Assembly (NCBI RefSeq): GCF_943193175.1
Contig: NZ_CALPDF010000005.1
Location: forward strand, 62,001 to 126,000
DNA from: Neobacillus muris
GTDB taxonomy: Bacteria > Bacillota > Bacilli > Bacillales > Cytobacillaceae
Length of the DNA: 64,000 bases
Direction of reading: 5' to 3'
In this document: positions 8,234-16,204 of the stretch, one piece after another
Layout: each line of letters opens with the position of its first letter
How positions within the stretch are numbered: position 1 is the stretch's first letter
Made by a program: the position numbers and the translations under genes
Notes under the pieces: generated by a model
Database searches by the model: none
Told to the model about the DNA's origin: nothing
Seen by the model: only the letters and a program-made list of their open reading frames with translations

Positions 8234-9586
8234 ATGCAAAATAATCGATCATTTACAACGTATACAGTCATTGGAACCATGCTATTTGGAATGTTCTTTG
8301 GGGCAGGAAATTTGATCTTCCCAATCCAAATGGGACAACTTGCCGGCACGAACTTTTGGCCTGCTTTAATCGGCTTTTTAGTTACAGCCATCGGGCTTCC
8401 TTTTTTAGGAATTTTAGCATTTGGCCTATCTGGAAGCAATGGACTGCGGGACTTGGCGGGCCGTGTTCATCCCTTATTTGGACTCGTCTTCTCGATGGCG
8501 CTTTACTTAACCATTGGGCCGTTTTTTGCGATTCCGCGTACAGCCACGGTCCCATTCGTGGTTGGTTTTGAACCATATATGAATCCCGAACACACCCGGT
8601 TATATCTTGCCATTTTTAGCTTTGTGTTTTTTGCCATTGTCTATTATTTCTCCCTGAATCCTGCAAAAATTATTGATTATATCGGCAAATATTTAACTCC
8701 GGCCTTTTTATTATTTTTATTTATCCTCATCTTCATAGCCATTGTAAAACCGATGGGCAGTTTTGAAATGCCGGTTGGTGATTATAGCAGTCCTGCGTTT
8801 ATGACCGGATTTAAGGAAGGGTATAATACGATGGATGCCCTTGCATCCCTTGCCTTCGGCATCGTTGTGATCCATGCCATTAAGGGGCTGGGTATTACAG
8901 AACCAAAGGCCATCGCAAAGGCAGCCTGGAAATCAGGCATTTTCGCAATGGCTTTGATGATGCTGATATACGGACTCATTACGTTCATGGGAGCATCAAG
9001 CGTGTCGGCAATCGGGACATTTGATAATGGAGGATTGATCTTTGCTGCCGTTGCTCAGCATTATTTCGGATCATTTGGCGCCCTGTTGCTTGCTCTTATC
9101 ATTGTTCTTGCCTGTTTAAAGACAAGCATCGGTCTTATTACATCCTGCAGTGAGTTTTTTCAGGCCGTTTTTCCAAAATTCAGCTACCGGTCCTTCGTGC
9201 TTTTACTATGTCTGGTATCATTTGTAATTGCTAACTTTGGCCTGAACAATATTATTCAATTTGCGGTACCTGTTTTGATGTTATTGTATCCATTAGCTAT
9301 CGTCCTGATCTTATTAACACTCTGTTCACCCTTATTCGGCCATAAGCGAAGTGTTTATGCAGCATCGATGCTCTTTACTTTCTGCGTCAGTCTTCTCGAC
9401 GGATACAGTGCCTTGGCTGGCAGCCTGCCCGGCTCGGCCGTGTCGTCATTTGAATCCTTGAAAGCATTTTATGCAGACTACTTGCCATTCTATCAAATCG
9501 GCCTTGGCTGGATTTTGCCAGCTGCTGCAGGTGCAGCCATCGGTTATTTCTGGCCAGGAAGCTCTAAAAAGACTGCTGTTTCATAA
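8234..9586 (+). CDS. brnQ: Branched-chain amino acid:cation symporter BrnQ
   Basis: A 450-residue integral membrane protein of the LIVCS family, importing leucine, isoleucine and valine with Na+ or H+. About twelve hydrophobic segments are present, and the N-terminal LFGMFFGAGNLIFPIQMG (about 17-34) is the family signature. The start ATG 8234 follows GAAGGGAC. The gene stands alone between the nrd promoter region and a strong terminator. No T-box or other amino-acid leader was recognised upstream, although a short inverted repeat (CTATCC 8107-8112, GGATAG 8144-8149) of unknown meaning lies there. Confidence 0.94.
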   Translation: MQNNRSFTTYTVIGTMLFGMFFGAGNLIFPIQMGQLAGTNFWPALIGFLVTAIGLPFLGILAFGLSGSNGLRDLAGRVHPLFGLVFSMALYLTIGPFFAIPRTATVPFVVGFEPYMNPEHTRLYLAIFSFVFFAIVYYFSLNPAKIIDYIGKYLTPAFLLFLFILIFIAIVKPMGSFEMPVGDYSSPAFMTGFKEGYNTMDALASLAFGIVVIHAIKGLGITEPKAIAKAAWKSGIFAMALMMLIYGLITFMGASSVSAIGTFDNGGLIFAAVAQHYFGSFGALLLALIIVLACLKTSIGLITSCSEFFQAVFPKFSYRSFVLLLCLVSFVIANFGLNNIIQFAVPVLMLLYPLAIVLILLTLCSPLFGHKRSVYAASMLFTFCVSLLDGYSALAGSLPGSAVSSFESLKAFYADYLPFYQIGLGWILPAAAGAAIGYFWPGSSKKTAVS

Positions 9587-9597
9587 GTGCTAAGAGT

Positions 9598-9626
9598 ACC
9601 GTCCTCCACAAGGGACGGTTTTTTTT
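9598..9626 (+). terminator. Intrinsic terminator of brnQ
   Basis: Arms ACCGTCC and GGGACGGT flank a 6-7 base loop, followed by eight T. Confidence 0.9.
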
Positions 9627-9660
9627 ATTAAATTCTTTGGCTTGCCCGGGAGGACCTAAA

Positions 9661-9710
9661 AGAGACTGTCCATAAAGGGGGCTGTCCCCTCTGATTTTTG
9701 GACAGCCTCT
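9661..9710. repeat. Dispersed palindromic repeat, family B copy 1
   Basis: Arms AGAGACTGTCCATAAA (9661-9676) and TTTTTGGACAGCCTCT (9695-9710) enclose a second small inverted repeat. The core CCCCTCTGATTTTTGGACAG recurs elsewhere in the window (11.7, 21.7, 22.4, 38.5 and 48.1 kb). It lies at the 3' end of the minus-strand M50B-like gene. Confidence 0.7.
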
Positions 9711-9722
9711 ATGATGGATTAA

Positions 9723-10445
9723 TTAGAAGCGAAATGGAATACTTATGAAATTTTGCACAAAAAAGTATCCCGCATATATGGTTTGGCTTAGCAGGGCAAG
9801 GCCTAGGACAATGGCCGGGACAAATTTCGTTTGAACGAGCGCCGCCTTTCTGGCGGGATTGGTCCTCGACATAAACATTTGCTTGCACACGCGGACAGCA
9901 CAAATAATTGACTGAATAAATAAAACCGAGGCAAGAAAGATACTCATGTGAACGAAAACCAATTCGTAGTTGATATGAAACGGAAAGACAAGCTCGTAGC
10001 GAATTTGCGCAGGCATGGCCATTTGGCAGCGAAGATAGACAGGCAAAGCTAATATGACGGCAACAGAAAGCCCCCAAAAAACTCCGAACAGGTTACGAAT
10101 CCACAATACTAACGCAAGAATGGTCCACCCCAAAGACAAATAAATGACCAAATGATAGCTGCCTCTTGCCACTAAATAAAATAGCCCGATGGCTGTCACC
10201 GAAACGGCCGTATAACCTGCATAGGAGATCAGCGCTTTTTTAAAGGGAGAGGCGATGGCCCCGGTGGTTTGGCCCGATCCATCCCTTAGAAGCTGTATTT
10301 TAATTCCCCTGCCGCCTTCCAAGCAAGCACAAATAACGAGACTGACCAAATTGTGAAAATGTGCTAAAAATATCTTTATTATGGGAAGACCGCTCCCTGC
10401 CAGCGCAATCGCCAGGTATATTGGAACCAGTATGGATGTACTCAA
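9723..10445 (-). CDS. M50B-like polytopic membrane protein with decayed protease motif
   Basis: A 240-residue protein with six or more membrane segments. It resembles the peptidase M50B-like family: a DGSGQTTG stretch (about 55-62), SYAGYTA and an LVLWIRNLFG segment are typical of it. The expected HExxH zinc motif is HNLVS at 31-35, so the glutamate and second histidine are lost and protease activity is unlikely. The start is TTG 10445, with GGAGG seven bases upstream. It lies downstream of pspA in the same direction but behind a terminator hairpin, so it may be expressed at a lower level from the pspA promoter or from its own. The family assignment is by motif only. Confidence 0.55.
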   Translation of the reverse strand: MSTSILVPIYLAIALAGSGLPIIKIFLAHFHNLVSLVICACLEGGRGIKIQLLRDGSGQTTGAIASPFKKALISYAGYTAVSVTAIGLFYLVARGSYHLVIYLSLGWTILALVLWIRNLFGVFWGLSVAVILALPVYLRCQMAMPAQIRYELVFPFHINYELVFVHMSIFLASVLFIQSIICAVRVCKQMFMSRTNPARKAALVQTKFVPAIVLGLALLSQTIYAGYFFVQNFISIPFRF

Positions 10446-10471
10446 TATTCCACCTCCTCTCGACGTTAGAT

Positions 10472-10507
10472 AGAAAAAGGAGCACCAAGCCGATCTGGTG
10501 GTGCCCC
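10472..10507 (-). terminator. Terminator after pspA
   Basis: On the minus strand GGGGCACCA pairs with TGGTGCTCC (one G-T pair) and is followed by TTTTTC. It separates pspA from the M50B-like gene. Confidence 0.75.
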
Positions 10508-10517
10508 CTGCCTTGCT

Positions 10518-11189
10518 TTATAGTGCGGATGTTTTTTCCTTTTTAAGCTTTTCTAGTTCCAAATTTAACTCATCCTCAGTTACATAACGGCTGCAGGCTG
10601 CCTCAAACTGGGCTAACGGGGCGGCAAATTGATATCCTGCTTGTGCCTCCGCTTCCATCATTAAGATTTTTTCTTCCGCACGCGCTACACCTCTGGCAAT
10701 ATCATCGGTATTGAAGGAAACCGTTACTTTCTGAATTTGTTTCATCGACTGAGCTACATTGGCACGTGAAGCTAACAAAATTTTCTTCTGTTGAATTTGG
10801 TTATACGTAACCTTCAACTGATCCAGTTTTTCGGTTAGAAGCTTTGATTGATCTTTGATTGCCACTAGCTGCTCCTGATATACTTTTAACTGTTTTTCAT
10901 GGGTGAGCTTTTCTTGCACAGCCAGTTTCGCCATCTCATCATCACCTTGGCCAATCGCCAGTCTCGCTTGGCGGGCCCGCTTCGCTGCAAGCTCTCTTGT
11001 TTCTGCAATGAGGGCTTCCTGTTTCTTTTCCACAAAAATTTGTCGGGCTAATGCTTGCTGGCCTTTCAAAATTTCCCGTTCCATCTCCCTGGAATATTCA
11101 TTTAGCATGACAATCGGATCTTCAATTCCGTCCAATAGACCATTCATTTCAGCTGATGTAATAGTTTTTAATCGTTTAAAAATTCCCAT
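10518..11189 (-). CDS. pspA: PspA/IM30 family envelope-stress protein
   Basis: A 223-residue, almost wholly helical peripheral membrane protein of the PspA/Vipp1/LiaH family. It begins MGIFKRLKTI, the amphipathic N-terminal helix, and contains the DPIVMLNEYSREM segment, then long charged coiled-coil helices. Family members assemble on damaged membranes and protect them. ATG 11189 is preferred over the in-frame ATG 11198 because the site AAGGAG is ten bases from the former and one base from the latter, and because MGIFKR is the family's usual start. It follows one base after the stop of the small Gly/His-rich membrane gene, so the two are a coupled operon. Confidence 0.92.
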   Translation of the reverse strand: MGIFKRLKTITSAEMNGLLDGIEDPIVMLNEYSREMEREILKGQQALARQIFVEKKQEALIAETRELAAKRARQARLAIGQGDDEMAKLAVQEKLTHEKQLKVYQEQLVAIKDQSKLLTEKLDQLKVTYNQIQQKKILLASRANVAQSMKQIQKVTVSFNTDDIARGVARAEEKILMMEAEAQAGYQFAAPLAQFEAACSRYVTEDELNLELEKLKKEKTSAL

Positions 11190-11190
11190 G

Positions 11191-11595
11191 TTATTCATTC
11201 TCCTTTTTATTTAATAGATTGTTTTCCCATTGGTCCAATAGATTAGCATTTTGGTTGGTTACTGGCAGATGTGAACCTGCAAGAGAGGCATCAATGAACT
11301 GCTTTAATGATGAAGCTTTTGATTTCCTTCTAAGCCATCTTACTAATAGAACTAGAACAGCTAGTCCAACAATAAGGAACAGCCAGGGGAACCCGCCGCC
11401 ATGGTGGGGGGCATTCATCATCGAATGGGGAGCAAATCCTCCGCCACGCATTCCATTGCCTCCAAAGCCATGTCCGTGAGGGCCTCTCGCATATGCGCTG
11501 CTCCCTCCAGTTAGAAAGTGGAGCACATTGAACACCAGTAGCATAACAGCAGCAATGCCCCCCCAGAAAATACCCTTTTTGACCTTTGCATTCAT
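11191..11595 (-). CDS. Two-helix membrane protein with Gly/His-rich loop, first gene of the psp operon
   Basis: A 134-residue protein of no recognised family. A hydrophobic segment lies at about 9-29. A Gly/His/Asn-rich stretch (about 37-68, with GPHGHGFGGNGMRGGGF) and a second hydrophobic segment (about 70-86) follow. Then come a basic RWLRRKSK and a polar tail. With Lys-rich N-terminus and basic C-terminal flank, both ends are probably cytoplasmic and the Gly/His loop external. Its tight coupling to pspA suggests a membrane anchor or stress sensor for PspA; this is inference from position. AAAGGAGGAGAAAG precedes ATG 11595. Confidence 0.7.
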   Translation of the reverse strand: MNAKVKKGIFWGGIAAVMLLVFNVLHFLTGGSSAYARGPHGHGFGGNGMRGGGFAPHSMMNAPHHGGGFPWLFLIVGLAVLVLLVRWLRRKSKASSLKQFIDASLAGSHLPVTNQNANLLDQWENNLLNKKENE

Positions 11596-11631
11596 CTCTT
11601 TCTCCTCCTTTCGTTCCTGATGTAATGAATC

Positions 11632-11660
11632 ATAATAGACATTGGTGAAAACTCGGTGAA
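11632..11660 (-). promoter_or_regulatory. Candidate promoter of the psp operon
   Basis: On the minus strand TTCACC (11660-11655), 17 bases, TATTAT (11637-11632), about 35 bases ahead of the ribosome site. The -35 box is weak. No extracytoplasmic-function type promoter was seen here. Confidence 0.35.
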
Positions 11661-11696
11661 AAGGAAAAGATTTTTTAAAAATACTTCTATATATTG

Positions 11697-11735
11697 CAGG
11701 GTGGTGCCTATCCCCTTTGCTTTTGGACAGCCCTG
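11697..11735. repeat. Dispersed repeat, family B copy 2
   Basis: GGTGGTGCCTATCCCCTTTG followed by CTTTTGGACAGCCCTGG; the same core as the copies at 9.66, 21.7 and 22.4 kb. The rest of the 336-base gap 11596-11931 holds the psp promoter candidate and a small hairpin (AGCAGC / GCTGCT, about 11868-11885), with no credible gene. Confidence 0.65.
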
Positions 11736-11931
11736 GCTAATTAGCTATAATCTTCCACTGTATAAACCAAAACGAACAACCATTCGAAAATGCTTAGGAG
11801 AAATATGTTGTATTAAATTTAAGAGAAATTTATTATTTCCTTTACGACAAGAAAAAACCTGGGACAAGCAGCTTTTCTGCTGCTTATTCCAAGTATAGGA
11901 GATGGCTGTTTCTGTTTTCCAATGACGCCAA

Positions 11932-12147
11932 TTAGTTATCCTTTAATATAGGCTGATCAAGCAAATCAGCATCCAGCGTGTTGGTTGAACTTGCTCCGTT
12001 AAAGGTGGATACTTGAAAACCGATATTGGAAGAGCCTGAACCATGTAAAGTCTTTGTGGCGTGTTTAGGTGAAATAAATAATGCCGGACCAAATTGGACA
12101 ACACCGCCGCTGACCGTATCAATATTCACTTGGAATGGCAAAGACAT
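11932..12147 (-). CDS. GerPA/GerPF-family spore germination protein
   Basis: A 71-residue protein of the GerPA/GerPF family, small proteins of the spore interior that help germinants pass the coat. Family features visible are VNIDTVSGGVVQFG near the N-terminus, ISPKHATKTLHGSGSSN in the middle and STNTLDADLLDQP near the end. The site AAAGGATG precedes ATG 12147. Unlike the six-gene gerP operon of Bacillus subtilis, it stands alone. A sequence matching the sigma-K consensus lies upstream, in keeping with mother-cell expression. Which paralogue it corresponds to (A or F) is not clear from sequence alone. Confidence 0.88.
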   Translation of the reverse strand: MSLPFQVNIDTVSGGVVQFGPALFISPKHATKTLHGSGSSNIGFQVSTFNGASSTNTLDADLLDQPILKDN

Positions 12148-12182
12148 CGTAAAACATCCTTTTCAAATTAATCATTTATTAC

Positions 12183-12208
12183 AATGTATGCCCCGATGAT
12201 GTTTTGGT
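12183..12208 (-). promoter_or_regulatory. Candidate sigma-K promoter of the GerPF-like gene
   Basis: On the minus strand AC (12208-12207), exactly 16 bases, then CATACATT (12190-12183), a full match to AC-N16-CATANNNT. The start would lie about 28 bases ahead of the ATG. Confidence 0.5.
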
Positions 12209-12265
12209 TCAAAACCGAATGGTAATCCTTTCCATTTTCTAAGCATAAATGATAGCCTGGATTAT

Positions 12266-13924
12266 TTACTTTTCTAGGTTATAACCGACAACCGTCCATA
12301 TTCCCGTGGAGTCCTGTCTGATGATCCGCTTTAAGTACACCTGTTTTATCGCCGTTTTATTACTGTTTACCTCAACAATGGCCGAAGTACCGTCGTTTTG
12401 AACTAGCTTAAGCTCCTTCTGGCTAATTGGGTAGTCACCTGTTATTCCCTGCGGTGAAATTTGCAAGCTCACAAAGACTTGGGCGGTAAATACAGCATCA
12501 AGCTTCCAAGGCGAATTTCCTGCATCCACACTTTTTTGATCATTCGCTTCAACCGCCAGGTCATATTGGACCTTAACCTGAGGCTCCATCGTGCTCTCAT
12601 CACCTGCTGGCAGTTCAAAAGAACCGCCCGTGAATTCCTTGGTAAAGGAAACTAACTCCTCTAACGAAACACTGCCCGCCACTGCATATTCAAAACCATC
12701 CTGCTGCCAGCGGATCGAACTAACAGGCGTCATGCCTGCATAGAGGCCGCCGCCGCTTAGAATCCCAGTTTCTTCAAATATCGGTGATTGAATTTCTGCC
12801 GTTCTGTCTCCAACTTTCCCTAAAATAGAAGTGGGAACAGGTGTGAATTCTCCAGTTGATTTCCCTTGGACGACGATTAACTGTTTAATCGGATCCTGTG
12901 TTTGATAATAGATTTTTACAAGATTTTGCTTCGGAACAATTGCCAGCTTATCTTGAACCAGCCCATTCGGAAGCTTTTCTGCTGTCTTAGGGTAAAACCC
13001 AACAGCTTGTGCCGCTTCATTAAGGTCATTGACGAATTGCTCTGGATTGGTGTCAATTACCCTATAGCCCTCTGGAACCTTGTAAGCCAGCATCTGCTTT
13101 GGAATGCCCTCACTTACATCCAGCTGTGTATAAGTAACTTTATACTGAATGGCATTTTGCATCGCCGTTTGTTTTTGTAACGGCAGATTGGTTTGTTTGT
13201 CCACCCAGATTCGATACGGGGACCCGCCATTCGGAGTCACTTCGATCATGACAGCCGCTCTTCCCGCAATTTGGCTATCGCCCATCACTTTCGTCGAAAT
13301 CGCCTGCTTCACCTCTTTAATTTCATTTCCCAGTTCAAACACAAAACGATAAGCATCAGGAAAGGCAGAAAACAGCTGCAGCTGCTTTTGATCATGCTGG
13401 ATCTGCCATTTCTTTTCTCCATTATTGACCGTGACCATTCCTTGATTAGGACCAGCGATATTTTTGACATAATAATGCCCCTGTTTGTCCGCCCATACTT
13501 CTAGTTTCGCCTGGGTCACCGACTTGCCGGCTGCATTTGTTTCTACTATTTCCAGCATGCCATGATAGGCTTTGACTTCTTGATAAGCATTTTCCATCGC
13601 AAGAACAAGGTGACTGCTGCCTGATGGCAATAAGAAATTGACAATGAGAGCGAAAATGGCGGCAAGCGCAGCAATGCTCGAGATCCAAGCCCATTTCCTC
13701 TGTTTGGCACGAGGCTTATCGGCTTGTTTCTTTATAGCATGAGCTAATTTTTTCTTAAAATCGGCGTCCGGCATGGCCGGTTCTCTCAGGCTTCGGACCT
13801 TTTTGACTGTTTGAAAAAGCTCCTTTAGTTCCTCAGAATCCGTTGAATATTCATCTTCCAGCGGTTTTTGCTCCGCATTTAATCGATCAATATATTCGGA
13901 TAGTTTCTGTTCGTTCTGCTTCAT
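12266..13924 (-). CDS. Membrane anti-sigma factor with LolA/RseB-like extracellular domain
   Basis: A 552-residue single-pass protein. Residues 1-75 are charged and helical (cytoplasmic sigma-binding part). About 79-101 is the single membrane helix (WISSIAALAAIFALIVNFLL). The remainder is extracellular and begins with a LolA/MucB-RseB-like beta-rich domain (LVLAMENAYQEVKAYHGMLEIVE, KLEVWADKQGHYYVKN, YRIWVDKQTNLPLQKQT), followed by a second beta-rich region. It starts 17 bases after the ECF sigma gene, the usual sigma/anti-sigma order. The family keeps the sigma factor at the membrane until an envelope signal arrives; the signal here is unknown. Confidence 0.8.
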   Translation of the reverse strand: MKQNEQKLSEYIDRLNAEQKPLEDEYSTDSEELKELFQTVKKVRSLREPAMPDADFKKKLAHAIKKQADKPRAKQRKWAWISSIAALAAIFALIVNFLLPSGSSHLVLAMENAYQEVKAYHGMLEIVETNAAGKSVTQAKLEVWADKQGHYYVKNIAGPNQGMVTVNNGEKKWQIQHDQKQLQLFSAFPDAYRFVFELGNEIKEVKQAISTKVMGDSQIAGRAAVMIEVTPNGGSPYRIWVDKQTNLPLQKQTAMQNAIQYKVTYTQLDVSEGIPKQMLAYKVPEGYRVIDTNPEQFVNDLNEAAQAVGFYPKTAEKLPNGLVQDKLAIVPKQNLVKIYYQTQDPIKQLIVVQGKSTGEFTPVPTSILGKVGDRTAEIQSPIFEETGILSGGGLYAGMTPVSSIRWQQDGFEYAVAGSVSLEELVSFTKEFTGGSFELPAGDESTMEPQVKVQYDLAVEANDQKSVDAGNSPWKLDAVFTAQVFVSLQISPQGITGDYPISQKELKLVQNDGTSAIVEVNSNKTAIKQVYLKRIIRQDSTGIWTVVGYNLEK

Positions 13925-13941
13925 TTGTTTATCCCTCCTGT

Positions 13942-14475
13942 CTATTGATTATTTTTTAGGATATCGGCAAGCGCTTTTAATGCCCGATGCTGCATCACCC
14001 GTATCGTCACCTCGGTTTTATTCATGATTCTGGCCGTATCTGCAACCGAATGCCCTTTGATAATCCGTAACTGAATAACCGTTTGCTGTTCCTTTGTCAG
14101 CTGCTGCAAGCCGGCTTCAATGAAAATCCGTTCTGTACTCTGTTCTGCCAAGTCAGGACCTGGGGCCTCTGCCACAGGAAAGGAGTCAATATCCACAGTG
14201 GTTCCTCTCCGTTTTTTCGTTCGCCATCGGTCACGCAGAACATTTAAGGCTACCGTTTTTAAAAAACCGATATATTTATCTGGATGGACTCGGCCCCTTT
14301 GTAAATAAGAAATGGCTTTCATATAGGTCTCTTGGGTAATATCCTCAGCTTCCTCGCGATTTTGCACTTTATAATAAATGAATCGGTAGACAGCTTCCCA
14401 TGTATTATGACAAATCTCTTCCATAAAATCGGCGCGGCTGTCATCTGGCTGCCGTCGATTCTTAAAATCAGGCAT
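13942..14475 (-). CDS. ECF RNA polymerase sigma factor
   Basis: A 177-residue sigma-70 family ECF factor. Sigma region 2 (about 15-80) contains VYRFIYYKVQNREEAEDITQETYMKA, and sigma region 4 (about 115-175) contains LTKEQQTVIQLRIIKGHSVADTARIMNKTEVTIRV, the helix-turn-helix for the -35 box. ATG 14475 follows GAAGGTGG; a longer in-frame start at 14562 is rejected because the likely autoregulatory promoter (14522-14548) lies inside that extension. The next gene is its membrane anti-sigma factor. Confidence 0.92.
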   Translation of the reverse strand: MPDFKNRRQPDDSRADFMEEICHNTWEAVYRFIYYKVQNREEAEDITQETYMKAISYLQRGRVHPDKYIGFLKTVALNVLRDRWRTKKRRGTTVDIDSFPVAEAPGPDLAEQSTERIFIEAGLQQLTKEQQTVIQLRIIKGHSVADTARIMNKTEVTIRVMQHRALKALADILKNNQ

Positions 14476-14521
14476 ATGTTTTCCACCTTCTTTCTTTGCC
14501 AGGCTGCATTTCAATAATAAC

Positions 14522-14548
14522 AACGTCTTTTTGCAGCATAGTGTTACA
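14522..14548 (-). promoter_or_regulatory. Candidate ECF-type autoregulatory promoter
   Basis: On the minus strand TGTAAC (14548-14543), 17 bases, CGTT (14525-14522). This matches the general ECF pattern (AAC in the -35 box, CGT in the -10 box) and lies about 47 bases ahead of the sigma gene's start. Confidence 0.5.
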
Positions 14549-14601
14549 ACGAAGTTTGCCATTTCTCTCTTAACTCTGCTTCTAAACTTTTGGTAATCAA
14601 C

Positions 14602-14632
14602 AAAAATAACCTGCCCTATATAAGGCAGGTTA
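14602..14632 (-). terminator. Intrinsic terminator of the TrpX-like lipoprotein gene
   Basis: Nine-base arms TAACCTGCC and GGCAGGTTA are followed on the minus strand by TTTTTG. Confidence 0.88.
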
Positions 14633-14648
14633 CGGATAAATGCAGATT

Positions 14649-15644
14649 TTATTCTCCGACGATTTTGGCGTCCTTTAACATGTCCTCGGTTAAGGTAATC
14701 CCTTCTTCCTGAGCTGCCTTTTTGTTGATATACAGCTCGAGTTTTTCCGGGAAGCCCACAGGAATTTCACTTGGTTTTTTGCCTTTCAGAATATCCACCG
14801 CCATTTTTCCGGTAGAATAGCCAAGGTCATGGTAGTCCAATCCATAGGATGCGAAGGCGCCGCGTTTGACCGAATCACCTTCACCGGCAAACAATGGAAT
14901 ATCTTGGTCATTAGCTACCGTGATAACAGATTCTAGGGCGGATACGACTGTGTTGTCCTTTGGAATATAGATGACATCCACACGCCCAACCAGCGATTCG
15001 GCTGCCTGCTTCACTTCCGAGCTGGCTGTGATCGTTGTTTCAACGGAATCCAGCCCAGCCTCTTGTAAAGCAGCTTTCGCATTTTTGACATTGACTACTG
15101 AGTTAGGTTCACCATTGTTATAGATGATGCCCACCTTCTTGGCATTTGGAACAAAAGTCTTAATTGAAGCAACCGTTTTCTTGATGGCATCTGGATGTGT
15201 ATCAGATGTCCCGGTTACATTACCGCCAGGCTTGTCCAAGCTTTTTACAAGCTCGGCCCCGACCGGATCCGTAATAGCGGTAAATAGGATTGGAATATCC
15301 TTCGTCGACTTGACTGCCGCCTGAGCACTGGCAGTTGCAATCGCCAAAATGACGTCATTCTTGTCTGCCACCAGGTTTTGGGCAATCGACATATTATTAT
15401 TCATGTCCCCCTGGGCATTTTGATAATCCAGCTTCAAGTTTTTGCCCTCTTCATAGCCGGCATCCTTCAAAGCCGCAATAAATCCCTCTCGTGCGGCATC
15501 CAAAGACGGATGTTCGACAAGCTGGGTAATCCCGATTTTCACTGTCTTCTCTTTTGCTTCTCCCCCTGTTGCTTTGCTTTCCCCTCCGCATGCTGTGAGC
15601 AGCAATAGCAAACCACACAATAGCAGCGTTAATCTCTTTTTCAT
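14649..15644 (-). CDS. ABC transporter substrate-binding lipoprotein, TrpX/PF04392 type
   Basis: A 331-residue extracellular lipoprotein. A signal peptide ends in the lipobox LTAC. Two Rossmann-like lobes follow, with KIGITQLVEHPSLDAAREGF, VILAIATASAQAA, PILFTAITDPVGA, NVTGTSDTHP and KKVGIIYNNGEPNS; these are typical of ABC_sub_bind (PF04392) proteins, a family that includes the tryptophan-binding TrpX of streptococci. ATG 15644 follows GAGGGGGAAG; an in-frame ATG at 15659 has no good ribosome site. No permease or ATPase partner lies next to it, so it is an orphan here and the ligand is unknown. Confidence 0.88.
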   Translation of the reverse strand: MKKRLTLLLCGLLLLLTACGGESKATGGEAKEKTVKIGITQLVEHPSLDAAREGFIAALKDAGYEEGKNLKLDYQNAQGDMNNNMSIAQNLVADKNDVILAIATASAQAAVKSTKDIPILFTAITDPVGAELVKSLDKPGGNVTGTSDTHPDAIKKTVASIKTFVPNAKKVGIIYNNGEPNSVVNVKNAKAALQEAGLDSVETTITASSEVKQAAESLVGRVDVIYIPKDNTVVSALESVITVANDQDIPLFAGEGDSVKRGAFASYGLDYHDLGYSTGKMAVDILKGKKPSEIPVGFPEKLELYINKKAAQEEGITLTEDMLKDAKIVGE

Positions 15645-15768
15645 TTTCTTCCCCCTCATGGTTGTAAGAATTTCTTACAAATAATTCTTAATATTCAGAT
15701 TCTATCATGTGCAGTTGTTCGGAACAACAGATATTTTCATGTCACTGCACTTTATCCTTTCCAAGGAC

Positions 15769-15818
15769 AAAAAAAATAGCGCTAACCCCTGTATCATTAG
15801 GTTTAACGCTTTATTTTT
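15769..15818 (-). terminator. Intrinsic terminator of the YjbR-family gene
   Basis: AGCGCTAACC (15778-15787) pairs imperfectly with GGTTTAACGCT (15800-15810). On the minus strand it is followed by eight T; the plus side also has a T tract, so it could work both ways. Confidence 0.8.
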
Positions 15819-16183
15819 TTATGCAGTTCTTCCCATTGCTTTACTAAGCGCTTTGGTGCCGCACGTAAATAGGCTTCTTGAATGAGATCGGCCAATTCCT
15901 CCCAAACTTTCCCGTCTGGATTTTGAATCGACACCCAGCCGTGATGCCCAATATAAGGGTTTTTGAAAAAATACTCTTTCTGCAGCAAGAATGCTTGCGT
16001 TTCCCGGTCCGACTTGAACGACAATCTGAATCCTTTCTCGTTCTCTCCCGAAATCACGAACGATTTTCCCTTGATTTTAAAAGTGTGGTGACCGAAACCA
16101 TCAATATGTTCCGCCGCTTCAGGCAGTGCAAGACAAATACAACGCAGCTTTTCAAGCATGTCCGAATTGTCTTGTGATTTCAT
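15803..16183 (-). CDS. MmcQ/YjbR family protein
   Basis: A 126-residue protein of the MmcQ/YjbR (CyaY-fold) family, small putative DNA-binding proteins of unknown role. The LPEAAEHIDGFGHHTFKIKGKSFV opening, the GFRLSFKSD strand and the NPYIGHHGWVSIQ motif (about 75-87) are characteristic. It lies 21 bases downstream of a VOC-family gene in the same direction, and the two probably form a small operon. Confidence 0.85.
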   Translation of the reverse strand: MKSQDNSDMLEKLRCICLALPEAAEHIDGFGHHTFKIKGKSFVISGENEKGFRLSFKSDRETQAFLLQKEYFFKNPYIGHHGWVSIQNPDGKVWEELADLIQEAYLRAAPKRLVKQWEELHKKIKR

Positions 16184-16204
16184 GTATTATCACCCTTCAA
16201 GATC

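Noticed and set aside
11656..11898. 80-codon plus-strand frame
   Set aside because: It spans a dispersed repeat, lacks a ribosome site, and shows no domain-like sequence.
13446..13694. 82-codon frame on the minus strand inside the anti-sigma gene
   Set aside because: It is a frame-shifted shadow of the much longer, domain-bearing gene on the same strand.
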